Positions 10,007 to 19,262 are shown, counted from the stretch's first letter. The stretch is DNA of 64,000 bases from Cytobacillus horneckiae (GCF_002835735.1 NZ_PISD01000007.1:124001-188000); one strand, 5' to 3'. Notes: generated by a model not told the origin, from the sequence alone. Numbers and translations are program-made.

Positions 10007-11167
10007 TTAGCCTACTAATGAAACGATTTTTTCTGCGCCATCTGCCATAGAGCTTGCAGCAACGATTTCTACATCTGATTCAGCAAGAATTTTCTTACCA
10101 AGTTCTACATTTGTACCTTCTAAGCGTACAACAAGAGGAACTTTCAAGCCTACTTGCTTTGCAGCTTCTACAACACCAGTTGCGATGACGTCACATTTCA
10201 TAATTCCGCCAAAAATATTTACAAAGATTCCTTTAACATGTTCATCAGAAAGGATGATTTTAAATGCTTCTGTAACTTTTTCAGCTGTAGCGCCGCCCCC
10301 AACATCAAGGAAGTTAGCAGGGTCTCCGCCATAATGCTTAACGATGTCCATAGTGGCCATTGCAAGCCCTGCACCGTTAACCATGCAGCCAATATTTCCA
10401 TCTAGTGCAATGTAGCTTAAATCATACTTAGATGCTTCGATTTCTTTTGAATCTTCTTCTTCAAGGTCACGCATATCAACGATGTCTTTTTGACGATAAA
10501 GAGCGCTTCCATCAAAGTTAAATTTAGCGTCTAACGCCATAACTTTTCCGTCTCCAGTTACAACAAGAGGGTTGATTTCTGCAATTGAACAATCTTTTTC
10601 GATATATGCTGTATATAAGCCCATCATAAATTTAACTGCTTGATTCACCAATTTCACAGGAATATTGATGTTGAATGCAACACGACGAGCTTGGAAAGCT
10701 GTTAAACCAACAACCGGATCAATTTCTTCTTTAAAGATTTTTTCCGGAGTTTTTTCAGCTACTTCTTCAATTTCTGTTCCGCCTTCTTCAGATGCCATTA
10801 AAGTAACGCGAGAAGTGGCGCGATCTAATACTAGTCCAATATAGTATTCTTTTTGGATATCGCAGCCTTCTTCAATTAAAAGACGCTTTACTTCTTTTCC
10901 TTCTGGACCTGTTTGGTGGGTAACAAGTGTCTTGCCTAGAATTTCTTCTGCATATGTACGAACCTCATCCAAGTTTTTGGCAACCTTTACCCCGCCTGCT
11001 TTACCGCGGCCACCTGCATGGATTTGCGCCTTAACAACACAAACTTCAGTGCCTAATTCTTTAGCTGCTTCTACTGCTTCTTCCACTGTAAAAGCAACTT
11101 TTCCGTTTGGAACTGATACCCCGTATTGTCTGAGGATTTCTTTACTTTGATACTCATGTATATTCAT
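10007..11167 (-). CDS. sucC: Succinyl-CoA ligase (ADP-forming) beta subunit
   Basis: The beta subunit supplies the ATP-grasp nucleotide-binding domain and the succinate site. The start ATG at 11165-11167 is preceded by AGGAGGATGGGAA, giving 386 residues beginning [10 protein letters not shown], the family N-terminus. The ATP-grasp region covers roughly residues 1-240 ([15 protein letters not shown] glycine-rich loop). The C-terminal CoA-ligase domain has [15 protein letters not shown] and [10 protein letters not shown]. It is first in a two-gene sucCD operon; a TTGAAC-17-TATTTT pair near 11300 is only a weak promoter candidate. Confidence 0.98.
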   Translation of the reverse strand: MNIHEYQSKEILRQYGVSVPNGKVAFTVEEAVEAAKELGTEVCVVKAQIHAGGRGKAGGVKVAKNLDEVRTYAEEILGKTLVTHQTGPEGKEVKRLLIEEGCDIQKEYYIGLVLDRATSRVTLMASEEGGTEIEEVAEKTPEKIFKEEIDPVVGLTAFQARRVAFNINIPVKLVNQAVKFMMGLYTAYIEKDCSIAEINPLVVTGDGKVMALDAKFNFDGSALYRQKDIVDMRDLEEEDSKEIEASKYDLSYIALDGNIGCMVNGAGLAMATMDIVKHYGGDPANFLDVGGGATAEKVTEAFKIILSDEHVKGIFVNIFGGIMKCDVIATGVVEAAKQVGLKVPLVVRLEGTNVELGKKILAESDVEIVAASSMADGAEKIVSLVG

Positions 11168-11359
11168 TTCCCATCCTCCTATCTTACTTTTCAAAAATAG
11201 ACTGCGTTTCCATTTTATAAAATGACTCATTAGTTGTCTACAGTATTAAAAGAAATATTATATTAATTAAGACAAATTTGTATATAAAAATAGTGAATAT
11301 AGCGCGATAGTTCAAGGTTTTAGTGATAGACAAAATAATTTAAAAATTAATCCACCTCA

Positions 11360-11385
11360 ATACCCTTTATATACCATAAAGGGAC
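11360..11385 (-). terminator. Possible weak terminator after ylqH
   Basis: An 8-bp inverted repeat (CCCTTTAT facing ATAAAGGG) lies just after the ylqH stop. The following minus-strand bases are TATTGAGG, without a U-run, so termination would be weak or Rho-dependent. Confidence 0.35.
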
Positions 11386-11392
11386 AGTTTTA

Positions 11393-11686
11393 CTAGTTTT
11401 TAGTTTGTTTTTCCAATCGCTTCCCTGCTTCCTGATCTAGTTTGTAAACAAAAGCAAACACTTCAGCAACTGCCTGATATAATTCTTCTGGTATCGTTTC
11501 GTTCAAATCTAGCTTGCTTAAAATATCCATGAGCGAAGGATCCTCTTGAACCGGCACCCCATGTTCCCGTGCTGAAGCTATTATATTTTCTGCTATGATT
11601 CCATTTCCCTTAGCTGTTATTTGAGGTGCCTGCATTTTTGAATTGTATGAGAGGGCTACTGCTTTACTTTGCAAATTTTTATTCAT
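11393..11686 (-). CDS. ylqH: FlhB C-terminal-domain-like protein (YlqH family)
   Basis: This 97-residue protein resembles only the cytoplasmic C-terminal domain of the flagellar export protein FlhB, without the membrane part. It has the family block GNGIIAENIIASAREHGVPV followed by helices with ELYQAVAEVFAFVYKLD. The NPTH autocleavage site is not evident. Its start overlaps the ylqG stop by 4 bp, so the two are translationally coupled. The pairing of a FliK-like and an FlhB-like protein suggests a role in substrate specificity of flagellar-type export, but that is inference; the B. subtilis function is unestablished to my knowledge. Confidence 0.88.
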   Translation of the reverse strand: MNKNLQSKAVALSYNSKMQAPQITAKGNGIIAENIIASAREHGVPVQEDPSLMDILSKLDLNETIPEELYQAVAEVFAFVYKLDQEAGKRLEKQTKN

Positions 11687-13455
11687 ATTCTCATATCCAC
11701 CCCATTGCTAGAAATCTCATGTATAACTGCTGTTTTTGGCTCGTTCACCATTTTCTTCTCTTTAAAAAAACGGATGGACGATAACTTATAATTTTGATTA
11801 TTCAATTGCTCTTTTAACTGTTGTATATAGGGTGGTGCCAACGTTTCAATCCATTCATGTTTATTTATAATCGTTATGTTCACAACTCTGCTTTGAATAT
11901 GTAAATCTACAATTGTTTCATCCAATTTACTCATATTTAAGTAAAACAATATTCTACAATGGCTTGAATCAATTTGACCTTTTTCCGTTCTCCGCCCGCT
12001 CCACTGTATGGATAGGTCTGTCGCTCTGTTATGTAAAGAAAACGGAATTTGCATAGCGAGCTGCTGTATCGGACCTATTTCCTGTGAGAGAAGCTGGAAC
12101 CCCGTCAATTTATTTAATAGAGCCGATGCTGTGTCTTTTACCCCTGAAGGTATTTCATCGGCAAGCAGGGCGATCAGAAGCGGTTTAAGTGCCTCTTGTC
12201 TGCTATGCTGAATGTTATCTGCTAATCCGTGTTCATAAGAAAGCCCCAACGAAGTCATCATATTTTTCAAATAATCTTTAAGCTGAGATGAATTTATTTC
12301 CTGACTCATTATATTTTGATGTAAATGATTGAATAGTTTTGCCTCTTCTGAAGTTAAACCCGTTTGTTTTACGATGAAATCATTTGCAGTGATTGCTAAT
12401 GCCGCTCCTTCGTTTATATTTATCGAGTTTATTTTGCCTGCAGATGACATATATTCTCTTATGAATTGATTTAATCGCTGTTCATCTACCGGAAAAGCGG
12501 TCATTGAAGTGCGGATTGATTGCAGCAAAGACTGGACATTCGTTAACTTTCCGCTGCTCGATTCTCCTACTGCACGCTCCAAATCTACGAGTGCTTTTAA
12601 AAAGGATGGCAGCGAGCTATTCTGATTCTTTGCGATAACATCAAGCAGCGCATTTCCGATAGACTCAGACAATTGATTGGCTTTCATGCTGCTTTTTATC
12701 ATATTAACTATTATATTTGTTTCCGTAGTATCTGTCGGAAAAGCTCCGATTTTTTGCAGGAGACTAAAGGCAGTTGTTGAATCTGAAGCACTGCCCTGCA
12801 GCCAGTTGTGCAAAAGGCTTTTCTGCAGCTGACTACGATCAGAATTAAACAACTGGTCGATTTTATTTGACAAAGCTTTTGCTTCGTTCAGGTGTTGCAG
12901 GTCTGTTAATTGCGTACGGAGTTTATTCAATAGCGGTGAGATAGGCTCTTCTGATTGAACGGAAACGACTGCTTTAAATATCGCTTCGTTCAAAGGCCAA
13001 CCGCGTTCAAAAATCATTTTTATTGCTTTCATGCCCTCTTCTATGGATTGTCCGTCTTGAACCCAATGAGCGGCGATTTGAAGCGTTTTGGCATTGATAG
13101 GGATTTGCTCTTTGAGAAAGAACTGAACTAGATTTTGATTTTCCTTCGTGATTGGTAGATTCAATTGCTGTAATAGCCCTGAAAGCGCTCCATCCTGCTT
13201 GCCGTTCAAATCTTGAGTTAAAACTTTTAATTGAATAGTGCCTTCGCTATTTTGCACTTCAAACCAGTAGCTTTCGTTTGCTGTTAGCGGCAAGTTTAAT
13301 TGCGCTATGATCCTTTGGTTGCCGATTTGCACCTCAGCAATATCGTGCGGAAAAAAGCGCATCACCCTGCCATTTAAAATCTGGCCTTGACGAAACTGGA
13401 CTGATTCATGACCAGCCCTAACTAATTTGTTAAACGTCTCTGATAAAACTTTCAT
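11683..13455 (-). CDS. ylqG: FliK-like protein of the YlqG family
   Basis: The product is a 590-residue, mostly helical and glutamine/asparagine-rich protein with a C-terminal region like the FliK hook-length control domain (about residues 440-560, ending in a short basic tail). The first 90 residues form a small beta-rich segment (RQGQILNGRVMRFFPHDIAEVQIG). I start it at ATG 13453-13455 after AAAGGAG; the upstream in-frame GTG overlaps that site. It is co-transcribed with ylqH. The function is inferred only from family placement; I see no signal peptide or membrane segment. Confidence 0.82.
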   Translation of the reverse strand: MKVLSETFNKLVRAGHESVQFRQGQILNGRVMRFFPHDIAEVQIGNQRIIAQLNLPLTANESYWFEVQNSEGTIQLKVLTQDLNGKQDGALSGLLQQLNLPITKENQNLVQFFLKEQIPINAKTLQIAAHWVQDGQSIEEGMKAIKMIFERGWPLNEAIFKAVVSVQSEEPISPLLNKLRTQLTDLQHLNEAKALSNKIDQLFNSDRSQLQKSLLHNWLQGSASDSTTAFSLLQKIGAFPTDTTETNIIVNMIKSSMKANQLSESIGNALLDVIAKNQNSSLPSFLKALVDLERAVGESSSGKLTNVQSLLQSIRTSMTAFPVDEQRLNQFIREYMSSAGKINSININEGAALAITANDFIVKQTGLTSEEAKLFNHLHQNIMSQEINSSQLKDYLKNMMTSLGLSYEHGLADNIQHSRQEALKPLLIALLADEIPSGVKDTASALLNKLTGFQLLSQEIGPIQQLAMQIPFSLHNRATDLSIQWSGRRTEKGQIDSSHCRILFYLNMSKLDETIVDLHIQSRVVNITIINKHEWIETLAPPYIQQLKEQLNNQNYKLSSIRFFKEKKMVNEPKTAVIHEISSNGVDMRI

Positions 13456-13488
13456 GAATCTCACTCCTTTACCGTAGCTAACAAACTA

Positions 13489-14250
13489 CTATATGTGAGA
13501 GCGGACTGGAGCAAAACTTTTTCGGTGAATAGGTAAAATGCCATAAATATTAATTGCTTCCAGATGTTCCTTTGTTCCGTATCCCATATTTTTTGCAAAT
13601 GAATATCGCGGGAATTCTTTATCATATTCCATCATGATACGATCTCTAGTCACTTTTGCTACAATCGATGCAGCAGCTATGCTAATGCTCTTTGCATCTC
13701 CTTTTATAATCGCTTCATAAGGATATGGTGTATGTAATTTCACGGCGTCCACCAATAAAAAATCGGGGCTCGTTTTCAATGCTGCGACAGCTGTCAACAT
13801 TGCCTTTTTTGATGCTTCTAATATATTTATTTGATCAATCTCATCCGGTTCAATGATGCCTACCTCCGCTGCAACTGCTGATTGCATGATCTTTTGGTAG
13901 TACTCTTCCCTCTTGCGCTCTGATAATTTTTTAGAATCATCAATTCCAGGCAAATAAAAATCATCTGGCAGTATCACCGCCGCTGCTACGACAGGACCTG
14001 CCAACGGCCCACGCCCTACCTCATCAACGCCTGCAATAAAATCAAACCCTTCCCTGCGATATTTTTTTTCATATTTTTGCATTTCGTCATACTTTTGTTG
14101 AAGAAGTCTAGTCTGTTCCAAGTTTCTCTCCCATTTTTTAACCGCCGCTTGTACACCCTTTCTCTCATCCTGCAGCAATTCATCAATCAATGGATGATGC
14201 TCATTAATTTGTAATAGCAGCATTTCTACTTCCTTTATCGAACGTTTCAC
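13489..14250 (-). CDS. rnhB: Ribonuclease HII
   Basis: RNase HII removes ribonucleotides and RNA primers from RNA-DNA hybrids. The 253-residue product starts at GTG 14248-14250 after AGGAGTAGAT. The catalytic motif GVDEVGRGPLAGPV begins near residue 75. Further active-site acids are in DFLLVDAVKL, and the family segment GYGTKEHLEA is near the C-terminus. The first 70 residues form the charged helical extension typical of Bacillus RnhB. It lies between rbgA and ylqG as in B. subtilis. Confidence 0.97.
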   Translation of the reverse strand: MKRSIKEVEMLLLQINEHHPLIDELLQDERKGVQAAVKKWERNLEQTRLLQQKYDEMQKYEKKYRREGFDFIAGVDEVGRGPLAGPVVAAAVILPDDFYLPGIDDSKKLSERKREEYYQKIMQSAVAAEVGIIEPDEIDQINILEASKKAMLTAVAALKTSPDFLLVDAVKLHTPYPYEAIIKGDAKSISIAAASIVAKVTRDRIMMEYDKEFPRYSFAKNMGYGTKEHLEAINIYGILPIHRKSFAPVRSHI

Positions 14251-14307
14251 ATCATCTACTCCTAATCACTCAATATCATCATCTTTCATTTGTGGTATTC
14301 GGCGTTT

Positions 14308-14352
14308 ACCAGTTACTTCGGCAAATTTCCTTCTTTTTTCAGATGTATAAGC
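14308..14352 (+). repeat. Degenerate copy of dispersed repeat family B
   Basis: Part of the repeat can be aligned: CCAGT, then CTTCGGCAAAT-TCCTTC-TTTTTT, corresponding to CCAGTCCTTTCGGCGAATGC and the following bases of the 7482 copy, same strand. Match quality is modest. A short open frame on the minus strand through this copy looks protein-like but lacks a start and is explained by the repeat. Confidence 0.45.
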
Positions 14353-14409
14353 AAATTCACATGAAAAACCACTAATTATGACTGTATTAAAATAATACTA
14401 TCAAATAAA

Positions 14410-14447
14410 ATAAAAAATAAAAGGCCTTCTAAAAAGAAAGGCCTTTC
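14410..14447 (-). terminator. Intrinsic terminator after rbgA
   Basis: A 9-bp minus-strand stem (AAAGGCCTT facing AAGGCCTTT, loop TCTTTTTAG) is followed by TATTTTTTATTTT. It starts 3 bp past the rbgA stop codon. Confidence 0.88.
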
Positions 14448-14449
14448 TG

Positions 14450-15319
14450 TCATTCTTCAATTGCTTTCGCTAAATCATCCGGATTCTCAAGTGAAATCCT
14501 TCCAAATTTCTCTGAGCGGAACTCCCTGATTACGAGTTCGGTTACTTTATCATAGTCAACCTCTCCTCCGCCCATCAGACAGCCCCTCCGTTTTCCGATT
14601 TCATCAAACAGCAAAACGATGTCTTCTGGTAATTCTTCGATACCATAGCGTTCTTTCAGCTTATCAGGGTAGTTTGCAGATAAGAAGCGCAGCGCATAGA
14701 CAGCAACATCCTGCAAATTTAAAATCGTATCTTTAATTGCGCCCGTCAACGCTAGTTTTAATCCAACCTGCTGGTCTTCAAATTTTGGCCACAGTATACC
14801 TGGAGTATCTAATAATTCCATTTCTTTTCCGACTTTAATCCATGCTTGAGCTTTTGTAACACCAGGAGTATTGCCTGTTTTCGCAATGTTTTTCTTCGCT
14901 AATCTGTTAATTAACGTCGATTTACCGGCATTGGGAATTCCAACGATCATCGCCCGGATTGCTCTCGGCCTTACCCCCTTAGCTTTCATGCGGTTAAACT
15001 TTTCCTCAAGCAGAGATTTTGCTGCTGCCGTAATTTCCTTCATCCCTTGACCAGCTTGCGAATTAATTGCCAACGCTTTAATTCCTTGTTCCTCAAAATA
15101 GGCAATCCATTGCTTTGTTAATTCCGCATCAGCCATATCCGCTTTATTCAATAGGACAATGCGCGGTTTCTGTTGAATAATTTCTTCAATCATAGGATTT
15201 CTTGATGAATAAGGAATTCTTGCATCAACAAGTTCAAAAATAATATCCACTAATTTTAGCTTTTCCGTGACCTGTCTGCGCGCTTTAGCCATATGGCCAG
15301 GAAACCATTGTATAGTCAA
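14450..15319 (-). CDS. rbgA: Ribosome biogenesis GTPase RbgA (YlqF)
   Basis: RbgA is a circularly permuted GTPase needed for late 50S assembly. I use the TTG at 15317-15319 as start, because GAGGTGGGAACC lies just upstream and the protein then begins [13 protein letters not shown] as in B. subtilis (289 residues against 282). GTPase motifs appear in permuted order: G4 NKAD near 60, then G1 IPNAGKST near 128, and G3 DTPG near 173. The C-terminal domain contacts 23S rRNA. It is followed by a strong terminator. Confidence 0.97.
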   Translation of the reverse strand: MTIQWFPGHMAKARRQVTEKLKLVDIIFELVDARIPYSSRNPMIEEIIQQKPRIVLLNKADMADAELTKQWIAYFEEQGIKALAINSQAGQGMKEITAAAKSLLEEKFNRMKAKGVRPRAIRAMIVGIPNAGKSTLINRLAKKNIAKTGNTPGVTKAQAWIKVGKEMELLDTPGILWPKFEDQQVGLKLALTGAIKDTILNLQDVAVYALRFLSANYPDKLKERYGIEELPEDIVLLFDEIGKRRGCLMGGGEVDYDKVTELVIREFRSEKFGRISLENPDDLAKAIEE

Positions 15320-15396
15320 GGTTCCCACCTCACTTTTTTCTTTTATTAAACTTTAAAGTTGTATGCTATTTAAATTAAAGTTCCCTTTTAGCCAGA

Positions 15397-15436
15397 AAAT
15401 AATAAAAGAAATCACCACATCTTGTGATTTCTTTTA
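15397..15436 (-). terminator. Intrinsic terminator after lepB
   Basis: A perfect 12-bp minus-strand stem (AAAAGAAATCAC facing GTGATTTCTTTT) with an 8-base loop is followed by ATTATTTT. It is placed 24 bp past the lepB stop. Confidence 0.9.
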
Positions 15437-15459
15437 TCTTTATAAATACTAAATTCAAG

Positions 15460-16011
15460 TTATTTTACAAGACGTACATCTTCGAGCGGCCAATAAATCA
15501 CACCAGCGCTCCCTAATACTTCTTCCATAGGGACAGGACCAATGTGGCGGCTATCCTTACTGAATCGACGATTATCTCCCATTACGAAAAGATGGCCTTC
15601 AGGTACCGTTTCCTGGCCGATTTTTTCTTCTAAAGTAAAAGGCTCAGTTAATGGACCATCAACAACTTGCTGCTTATACTCGTCAAGATAAGGCTCTTCA
15701 TAAGCTTTTCCATTTACATAGAGAGTATCGTCCTTATATTCAATTCTATCACCAGGCAAGCCGATGATTCGTTTAATATAATCTTTATTCTCCGGAGCAT
15801 GGAAGACAATAATATCAAACCTGTCTGGCTCTCCAATCGTATAACTGAATTTATTAACAATCATTCGATCTTGGTCCTTCAGCGTCGGCATCATCGATAA
15901 TCCGTCAACAACAATTGGCGCAAATAAGAAGTATCTAATAACCGCAGCGAGTAGTACCGCTATGATTAACGCTTTAGTCCATTCCCATAGTTCATTTTTC
16001 TTTTTTGCCAT
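15460..16011 (-). CDS. lepB: Type I signal peptidase (SipS/SipT type)
   Basis: This membrane-anchored serine-lysine protease cleaves signal peptides from exported proteins. The 183-residue product has one N-terminal membrane helix (about 13-32), the catalytic Ser39 in DGLSMMPTL and Lys80 in DYIKRIIGLPGD. It also has the conserved box MGDNRRFSKDSRHIG near 145. The catalytic domain faces outside. B. subtilis lacks a signal peptidase gene at this exact place, but a sip gene between rplS and rbgA occurs in other Bacillaceae. It is bounded by its own promoter (16063-16091) and terminator, so it is a single-gene unit. Confidence 0.96.
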   Translation of the reverse strand: MAKKKNELWEWTKALIIAVLLAAVIRYFLFAPIVVDGLSMMPTLKDQDRMIVNKFSYTIGEPDRFDIIVFHAPENKDYIKRIIGLPGDRIEYKDDTLYVNGKAYEEPYLDEYKQQVVDGPLTEPFTLEEKIGQETVPEGHLFVMGDNRRFSKDSRHIGPVPMEEVLGSAGVIYWPLEDVRLVK

Positions 16012-16062
16012 CGTTTCCCCACCATTCTTCTGTTAAAAGATGAAACATGTTCTGTATCACAT

Positions 16063-16091
16063 ATTGTATGCATGAATATAAGTATGTACAA
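16063..16091 (-). promoter_or_regulatory. Sigma-A type promoter for lepB
   Basis: On the minus strand TTGTAC (16086-16091) and TACAAT (16063-16068) are 17 bp apart, 50 bp before the lepB start. This spacing and match are good for the vegetative sigma factor. Confidence 0.65.
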
Positions 16092-16198
16092 CTCTACTTC
16101 TTATTTTACATAAATTTTGCCTAATACACACGATGGGATTGTGATTTAACTAATTTTTTAATAATTATGTAATAATACTATCATAAAAATGGAAAATG

Positions 16199-16231
16199 TA
16201 TAGAAAAGGAGCTTGTTAATTACAAGCTCCC
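16199..16231 (-). terminator. Intrinsic terminator after rplS
   Basis: A 9-bp minus-strand stem (GGAGCTTGT facing ACAAGCTCC, loop AATTA) is followed by TTTTCTATA. It lies about 60 bp past the rplS stop and closes the rpsP-trmD-rplS transcription region. Confidence 0.9.
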
Positions 16232-16293
16232 CTTCTCAAGCATACTAGCTGGCTAATAATGTTTTGTACTCATTATTAGTCATGCTTATTATC

Positions 16294-16638
16294 TTATCGA
16301 ATTTCTTTAATACGAGCTTTTTTACCACGTAGGTTACGTAGGTAGTAAAGTTTCGCACGGCGTACTTTACCGCGACGGATTACTTCAAGCTTCGCAATTT
16401 TTGGTGTGTGTACAGGGAATGTACGCTCAACGCCTACACCGTAAGAAATCTTACGAACTGTAAAAGTTTCGCTGATTCCACCACCACGACGCTTAATCAC
16501 AACTCCTTCGTATACTTGGATACGCTCGCGAGTTCCCTCAACAATACTTACGTGTACACGTACAGTATCACCAGGACGAAACGCAGGAAGATCCGTACGA
16601 AGTTGATCTTGAGTGATTTCTTGAATTAATTTATGCAT
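16294..16638 (-). CDS. rplS: 50S ribosomal protein L19
   Basis: L19 sits at the 30S-50S interface. I start it at ATG 16636-16638 ([10 protein letters not shown]), which gives 114 residues like the family; the upstream in-frame TTG overlaps the GGGAGGAG site. The conserved core [23 protein letters not shown] is intact and the C-terminus is the usual basic tail. It follows trmD but has its own promoter and a structured leader. Confidence 0.98.
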   Translation of the reverse strand: MHKLIQEITQDQLRTDLPAFRPGDTVRVHVSIVEGTRERIQVYEGVVIKRRGGGISETFTVRKISYGVGVERTFPVHTPKIAKLEVIRRGKVRRAKLYYLRNLRGKKARIKEIR

Positions 16639-16644
16639 CGTTTT

Positions 16645-16745
16645 CAACTCCTCCCAGGATGCTCTTACAAAGGCAAACCCTTATATTGCAGCGGAACATC
16701 GTTATCAGACACAGTACTAAATCGCTTTAGCCTAAGTCACAAAAA
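16645..16745 (-). ncRNA. Probable L19 leader (ribosomal protein autoregulatory RNA)
   Basis: The roughly 100-nt leader between the promoter at 16748 and rplS contains GGTTTGCCTTTGTAAGAGCATCC immediately before the ribosome site. This resembles the Rfam L19 leader found upstream of rplS in Bacillaceae. I identify it by position and remembered motif, not by a covariance search. It would let L19 repress its own translation. Confidence 0.6.
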
Positions 16746-16747
16746 TT

Positions 16748-16776
16748 ATCATAACATAATTAGTTTACGACATCAA
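16748..16776 (-). promoter_or_regulatory. Promoter for rplS
   Basis: TTGATG (16771-16776) and TATGAT (16748-16753) are exactly 17 bp apart on the minus strand. They start at the trmD stop codon and drive the L19 leader, so rplS can be made apart from the upstream operon. Confidence 0.65.
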
Positions 16777-16778
16777 TG

Positions 16779-17519
16779 TTATTTAGCGTCTTTTTTTATT
16801 TCTTCTAGCCATTTTTTTTGCTGGCTTGTAAGTTCAGTACCTTCGAGTAAATCAGGTCGCCTCATATACGTCCTTCTCAATGATTCTTTGTCTCTCCACT
16901 CATTAATTAAGCGGTGATTACCAGAGGTAAGGACTTCTGGAACCTTCATCCCTCGAAAATCCGCAGGTCTTGTATAATGGGGATGCTCCAGTACTCCCGT
17001 GCTGAATGAGTCCTTCATATGTGATTCTTCGTTGCCAAGCACTTCTGGCAAAAGACGGACCACACTGTCTATGACAACCATTGCACCTAGCTCACCGCCG
17101 GTCAATACATAATCGCCAATTGAAATTTCATCTGTGACAATATGCTCTCGAATTCTTTCGTCATAACCTTCATAATGACCGCAAATAAAAATTAAATGAT
17201 CACTTGCTGCCAATTCTTCCGCTTTATTCTGAGTATAGCGTTCACCTTGAGGACATAGCAGAATAACACGAGGGGAAGAGCTTGATTTATCTTGCAGATC
17301 CTTTACCGCATCAAAGATAGGCTGAGGCTTGAGTACCATCCCGGCACCGCCGCCATAAGGATAATCATCAACTGTTTGGTGCTTATTGTCAGCATAGCTT
17401 CTAAAGTTTACGACATTATATTGAACAGCATGCTGATCTTCAGCTTTTTTTAAGATGGAATGACCAAACACTCCTTCAAACATTTCGGGAAAGAGAGTCA
17501 ATACATCAATTTTCATCAT
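16779..17519 (-). CDS. trmD: tRNA (guanine-N1)-methyltransferase TrmD
   Basis: TrmD methylates G37 of tRNAs reading CNN codons, using S-adenosylmethionine in a trefoil-knot fold. The 246-residue product has the knot segments [11 protein letters not shown] (near 88) and [20 protein letters not shown] (near 132), and the conserved VLGNEES. Its ATG overlaps the rimM stop (ATGATG), so translation is coupled to rimM. Order rimM-trmD-rplS is standard. Confidence 0.98.
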   Translation of the reverse strand: MMKIDVLTLFPEMFEGVFGHSILKKAEDQHAVQYNVVNFRSYADNKHQTVDDYPYGGGAGMVLKPQPIFDAVKDLQDKSSSSPRVILLCPQGERYTQNKAEELAASDHLIFICGHYEGYDERIREHIVTDEISIGDYVLTGGELGAMVVIDSVVRLLPEVLGNEESHMKDSFSTGVLEHPHYTRPADFRGMKVPEVLTSGNHRLINEWRDKESLRRTYMRRPDLLEGTELTSQQKKWLEEIKKDAK

Positions 17520-18034
17520 GAGAGCAGACCTTCCATCGGGTCAATCATAATAACTTTTTCTGCTGTATTTACTTCTTTCACAACAGCTTCAATGTATGGG
17601 ATCAATATATCCTTGCCGCTCTTACCTTTTACAACCCACACATCATTTGCACCAGGAGATAGTATTTCCTTCACTTTGCCCACCTCTTCTCCATCAAGGG
17701 TTTTTACTAAACAGCCAATGATTTCATGATAATAATACTCATCTTCTTCAAGCTCTAAAAGCTGACTTTCAGGAACTTTTAAAATTCCGCCTTTCATTTT
17801 TTCGATTTCGTTCATATTATTTATACCTTCAAAGGTCAGTAAATTAAATGATTTATGAAGGCGATGTGTTGCCACCGTTAATTCTACTGGGTCTTTCGCA
17901 TCTGGCATAAATAAATATAACTTATTTCCTGGTGAATAACGTTCGTCTGCAAAGTCCGTTTTTGAAATGACTCTTGCTTCCCCTCTTACACCATGCGTAT
18001 TTACGATTTTTCCAACATTAAACCATTTTTCCAT
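17516..18034 (-). CDS. rimM: 16S rRNA processing protein RimM
   Basis: RimM assists maturation of the 30S head together with S19. I start it at ATG 18032-18034 ([11 protein letters not shown]), which has GAGGTGA at the right distance; an in-frame GTG at 18046 overlaps that site. The 172 residues comprise an N-terminal RimM beta-barrel ([13 protein letters not shown]) and a C-terminal PRC barrel ([29 protein letters not shown]). It is coupled to trmD by a 4-bp overlap. Confidence 0.97.
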   Translation of the reverse strand: MEKWFNVGKIVNTHGVRGEARVISKTDFADERYSPGNKLYLFMPDAKDPVELTVATHRLHKSFNLLTFEGINNMNEIEKMKGGILKVPESQLLELEEDEYYYHEIIGCLVKTLDGEEVGKVKEILSPGANDVWVVKGKSGKDILIPYIEAVVKEVNTAEKVIMIDPMEGLLS

Positions 18035-18048
18035 ACTTACATTCACCT

Positions 18049-18432
18049 CTAGCGGATTTCATCTATGATACCGTCTTTAATTATGATTGTTTTTCCATTT
18101 TCTATTGAATCCCAGCGATCGCCTTTTTCTATCATAACAAGCGCCTGGACTTCTTTTTCTTTTAGCTCACTACCTAATGGTAGCATATGTAATTGTTCTA
18201 TTTGAAAGTCAAGCAATTTGATTTTTTCATTTCTTGATTGTATTTCTTTATCAAAATATGTTTTCAAATTGGACTGAGCTTTTTTGGCTTTTTCCCATTT
18301 CTTCATTTCAAATTTAAATTGATCGCATTCCTTTTGAAGCTGCTGTTTCTTCCATTCATAATTAGACAGCAATTTGCTTTTGCTGTTTTCCGTTAACACT
18401 TGCTTTACTGTTACCGTTTGAATAATTTGCAT
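18049..18432 (-). CDS. ylqD: YlqD family protein
   Basis: A 127-residue protein of unknown function. Residues 1-15 form a beta-like start ([12 protein letters not shown]), about 16-90 is a lysine/glutamine-rich helical coiled coil, and the C-terminus returns to short strands ([21 protein letters not shown]). It is recognisable as B. subtilis YlqD by position and pattern. It starts 15 bp before rimM. The region upstream contains an intrinsic terminator and a folded RNA candidate, so ylqD and the genes after it may be regulated separately from rpsP-khpA. Confidence 0.85.
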   Translation of the reverse strand: MQIIQTVTVKQVLTENSKSKLLSNYEWKKQQLQKECDQFKFEMKKWEKAKKAQSNLKTYFDKEIQSRNEKIKLLDFQIEQLHMLPLGSELKEKEVQALVMIEKGDRWDSIENGKTIIIKDGIIDEIR

Positions 18433-18558
18433 GGTGGCAGCCCTCCATCATTTATCTTTTATACTTGAGAAATGCTTAGTTTTTCTTTTGTGATTTTTGT
18501 ATTCTATCTATTGAAGTGTGTTACATTCACATAAGACAAATTTTAATTTCACATTAGC

Positions 18559-18588
18559 CAAAAAAAGGAGGGGAACCCCCTCCTTTTC
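18559..18588 (-). terminator. Intrinsic terminator between khpA and ylqD
   Basis: On the minus strand AAAGGAGGGG and CCCCTCCTTT pair almost perfectly and are followed by TTTTTGG. This is a strong, GC-rich terminator located inside an otherwise continuous ribosomal operon, 126 bp before ylqD. Confidence 0.88.
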
Positions 18589-18599
18589 AAATTGTTTAT

Positions 18600-18711
18600 T
18601 CAGCTTTGCATAAATGAATGTGCACCTGATAGGCTGTTCTACCTTCAAAGCGCCCGGACACCGCCTATCCCTTCGCAGCTTTAAGCTCGTCAAGGCAAGC
18701 GGTTCCTTTTT
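18600..18711 (-). ncRNA. Candidate structured RNA upstream of the ylqD terminator
   Basis: This 112-nt stretch follows the khpA stop and is more GC-rich than other spacers here. Minus-strand RNA can form a nested stem (CCGC..CCTT..AGCT / AGCT..AAGG..GCGG; plus coordinates 18661-18702). A segment of that stem, GATAGGC (18663-18669), can instead pair with GCCTATC (18628-18634). The two pairings exclude one another, and a terminator follows about 40 nt later. I do not recognise a known riboswitch class. Confidence 0.45.
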
Positions 18712-18939
18712 TCATTTAATTTCTAAGAAAATCTTTTTTTCTTCAGATGTTCCTGCTGCATAAACAACAGTTCTAATCGCTTTCGCAACGCGCCCTTGCT
18801 TCCCTATTACCTTCCCCATGTCATTCTTGTTGACGGAGAGCAAGTAGGTCACTGCTCGGTTCTCTTCACGAACATTCACTTGAATATCTTCCGGAAAATC
18901 AACCAGGGGCTTCACAATCGTTTCGATAAGCTCTTTCAT
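18712..18939 (-). CDS. khpA: KH-domain RNA-binding protein KhpA (YlqC)
   Basis: A 75-residue protein that is essentially one KH domain, with the RNA-binding loop GKQGRVAKAIRT at about 45-56. In Gram-positive bacteria KhpA acts with KhpB (Jag) in RNA binding and control of cell length and division. It begins 11 bp after rpsP, so it is co-expressed with S16. Length is near B. subtilis YlqC (81). Confidence 0.94.
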   Translation of the reverse strand: MKELIETIVKPLVDFPEDIQVNVREENRAVTYLLSVNKNDMGKVIGKQGRVAKAIRTVVYAAGTSEEKKIFLEIK

Positions 18940-18950
18940 AGGAGTAAGAA

Positions 18951-19247
<297 letters not shown>

Positions 19248-19262
19248 TCACACAAGATAGTA

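Noticed and set aside
14276-14404. Minus-strand open frame of about 43 codons just upstream of rnhB with protein-like residues
   Set aside because: No start codon or ribosome site, and it runs through a degenerate copy of dispersed repeat B.
18508-18693. 61-codon minus-strand frame between khpA and ylqD
   Set aside because: It reads through the structured stem and the terminator, has no ribosome site and resembles no protein; RNA structure is the better explanation.
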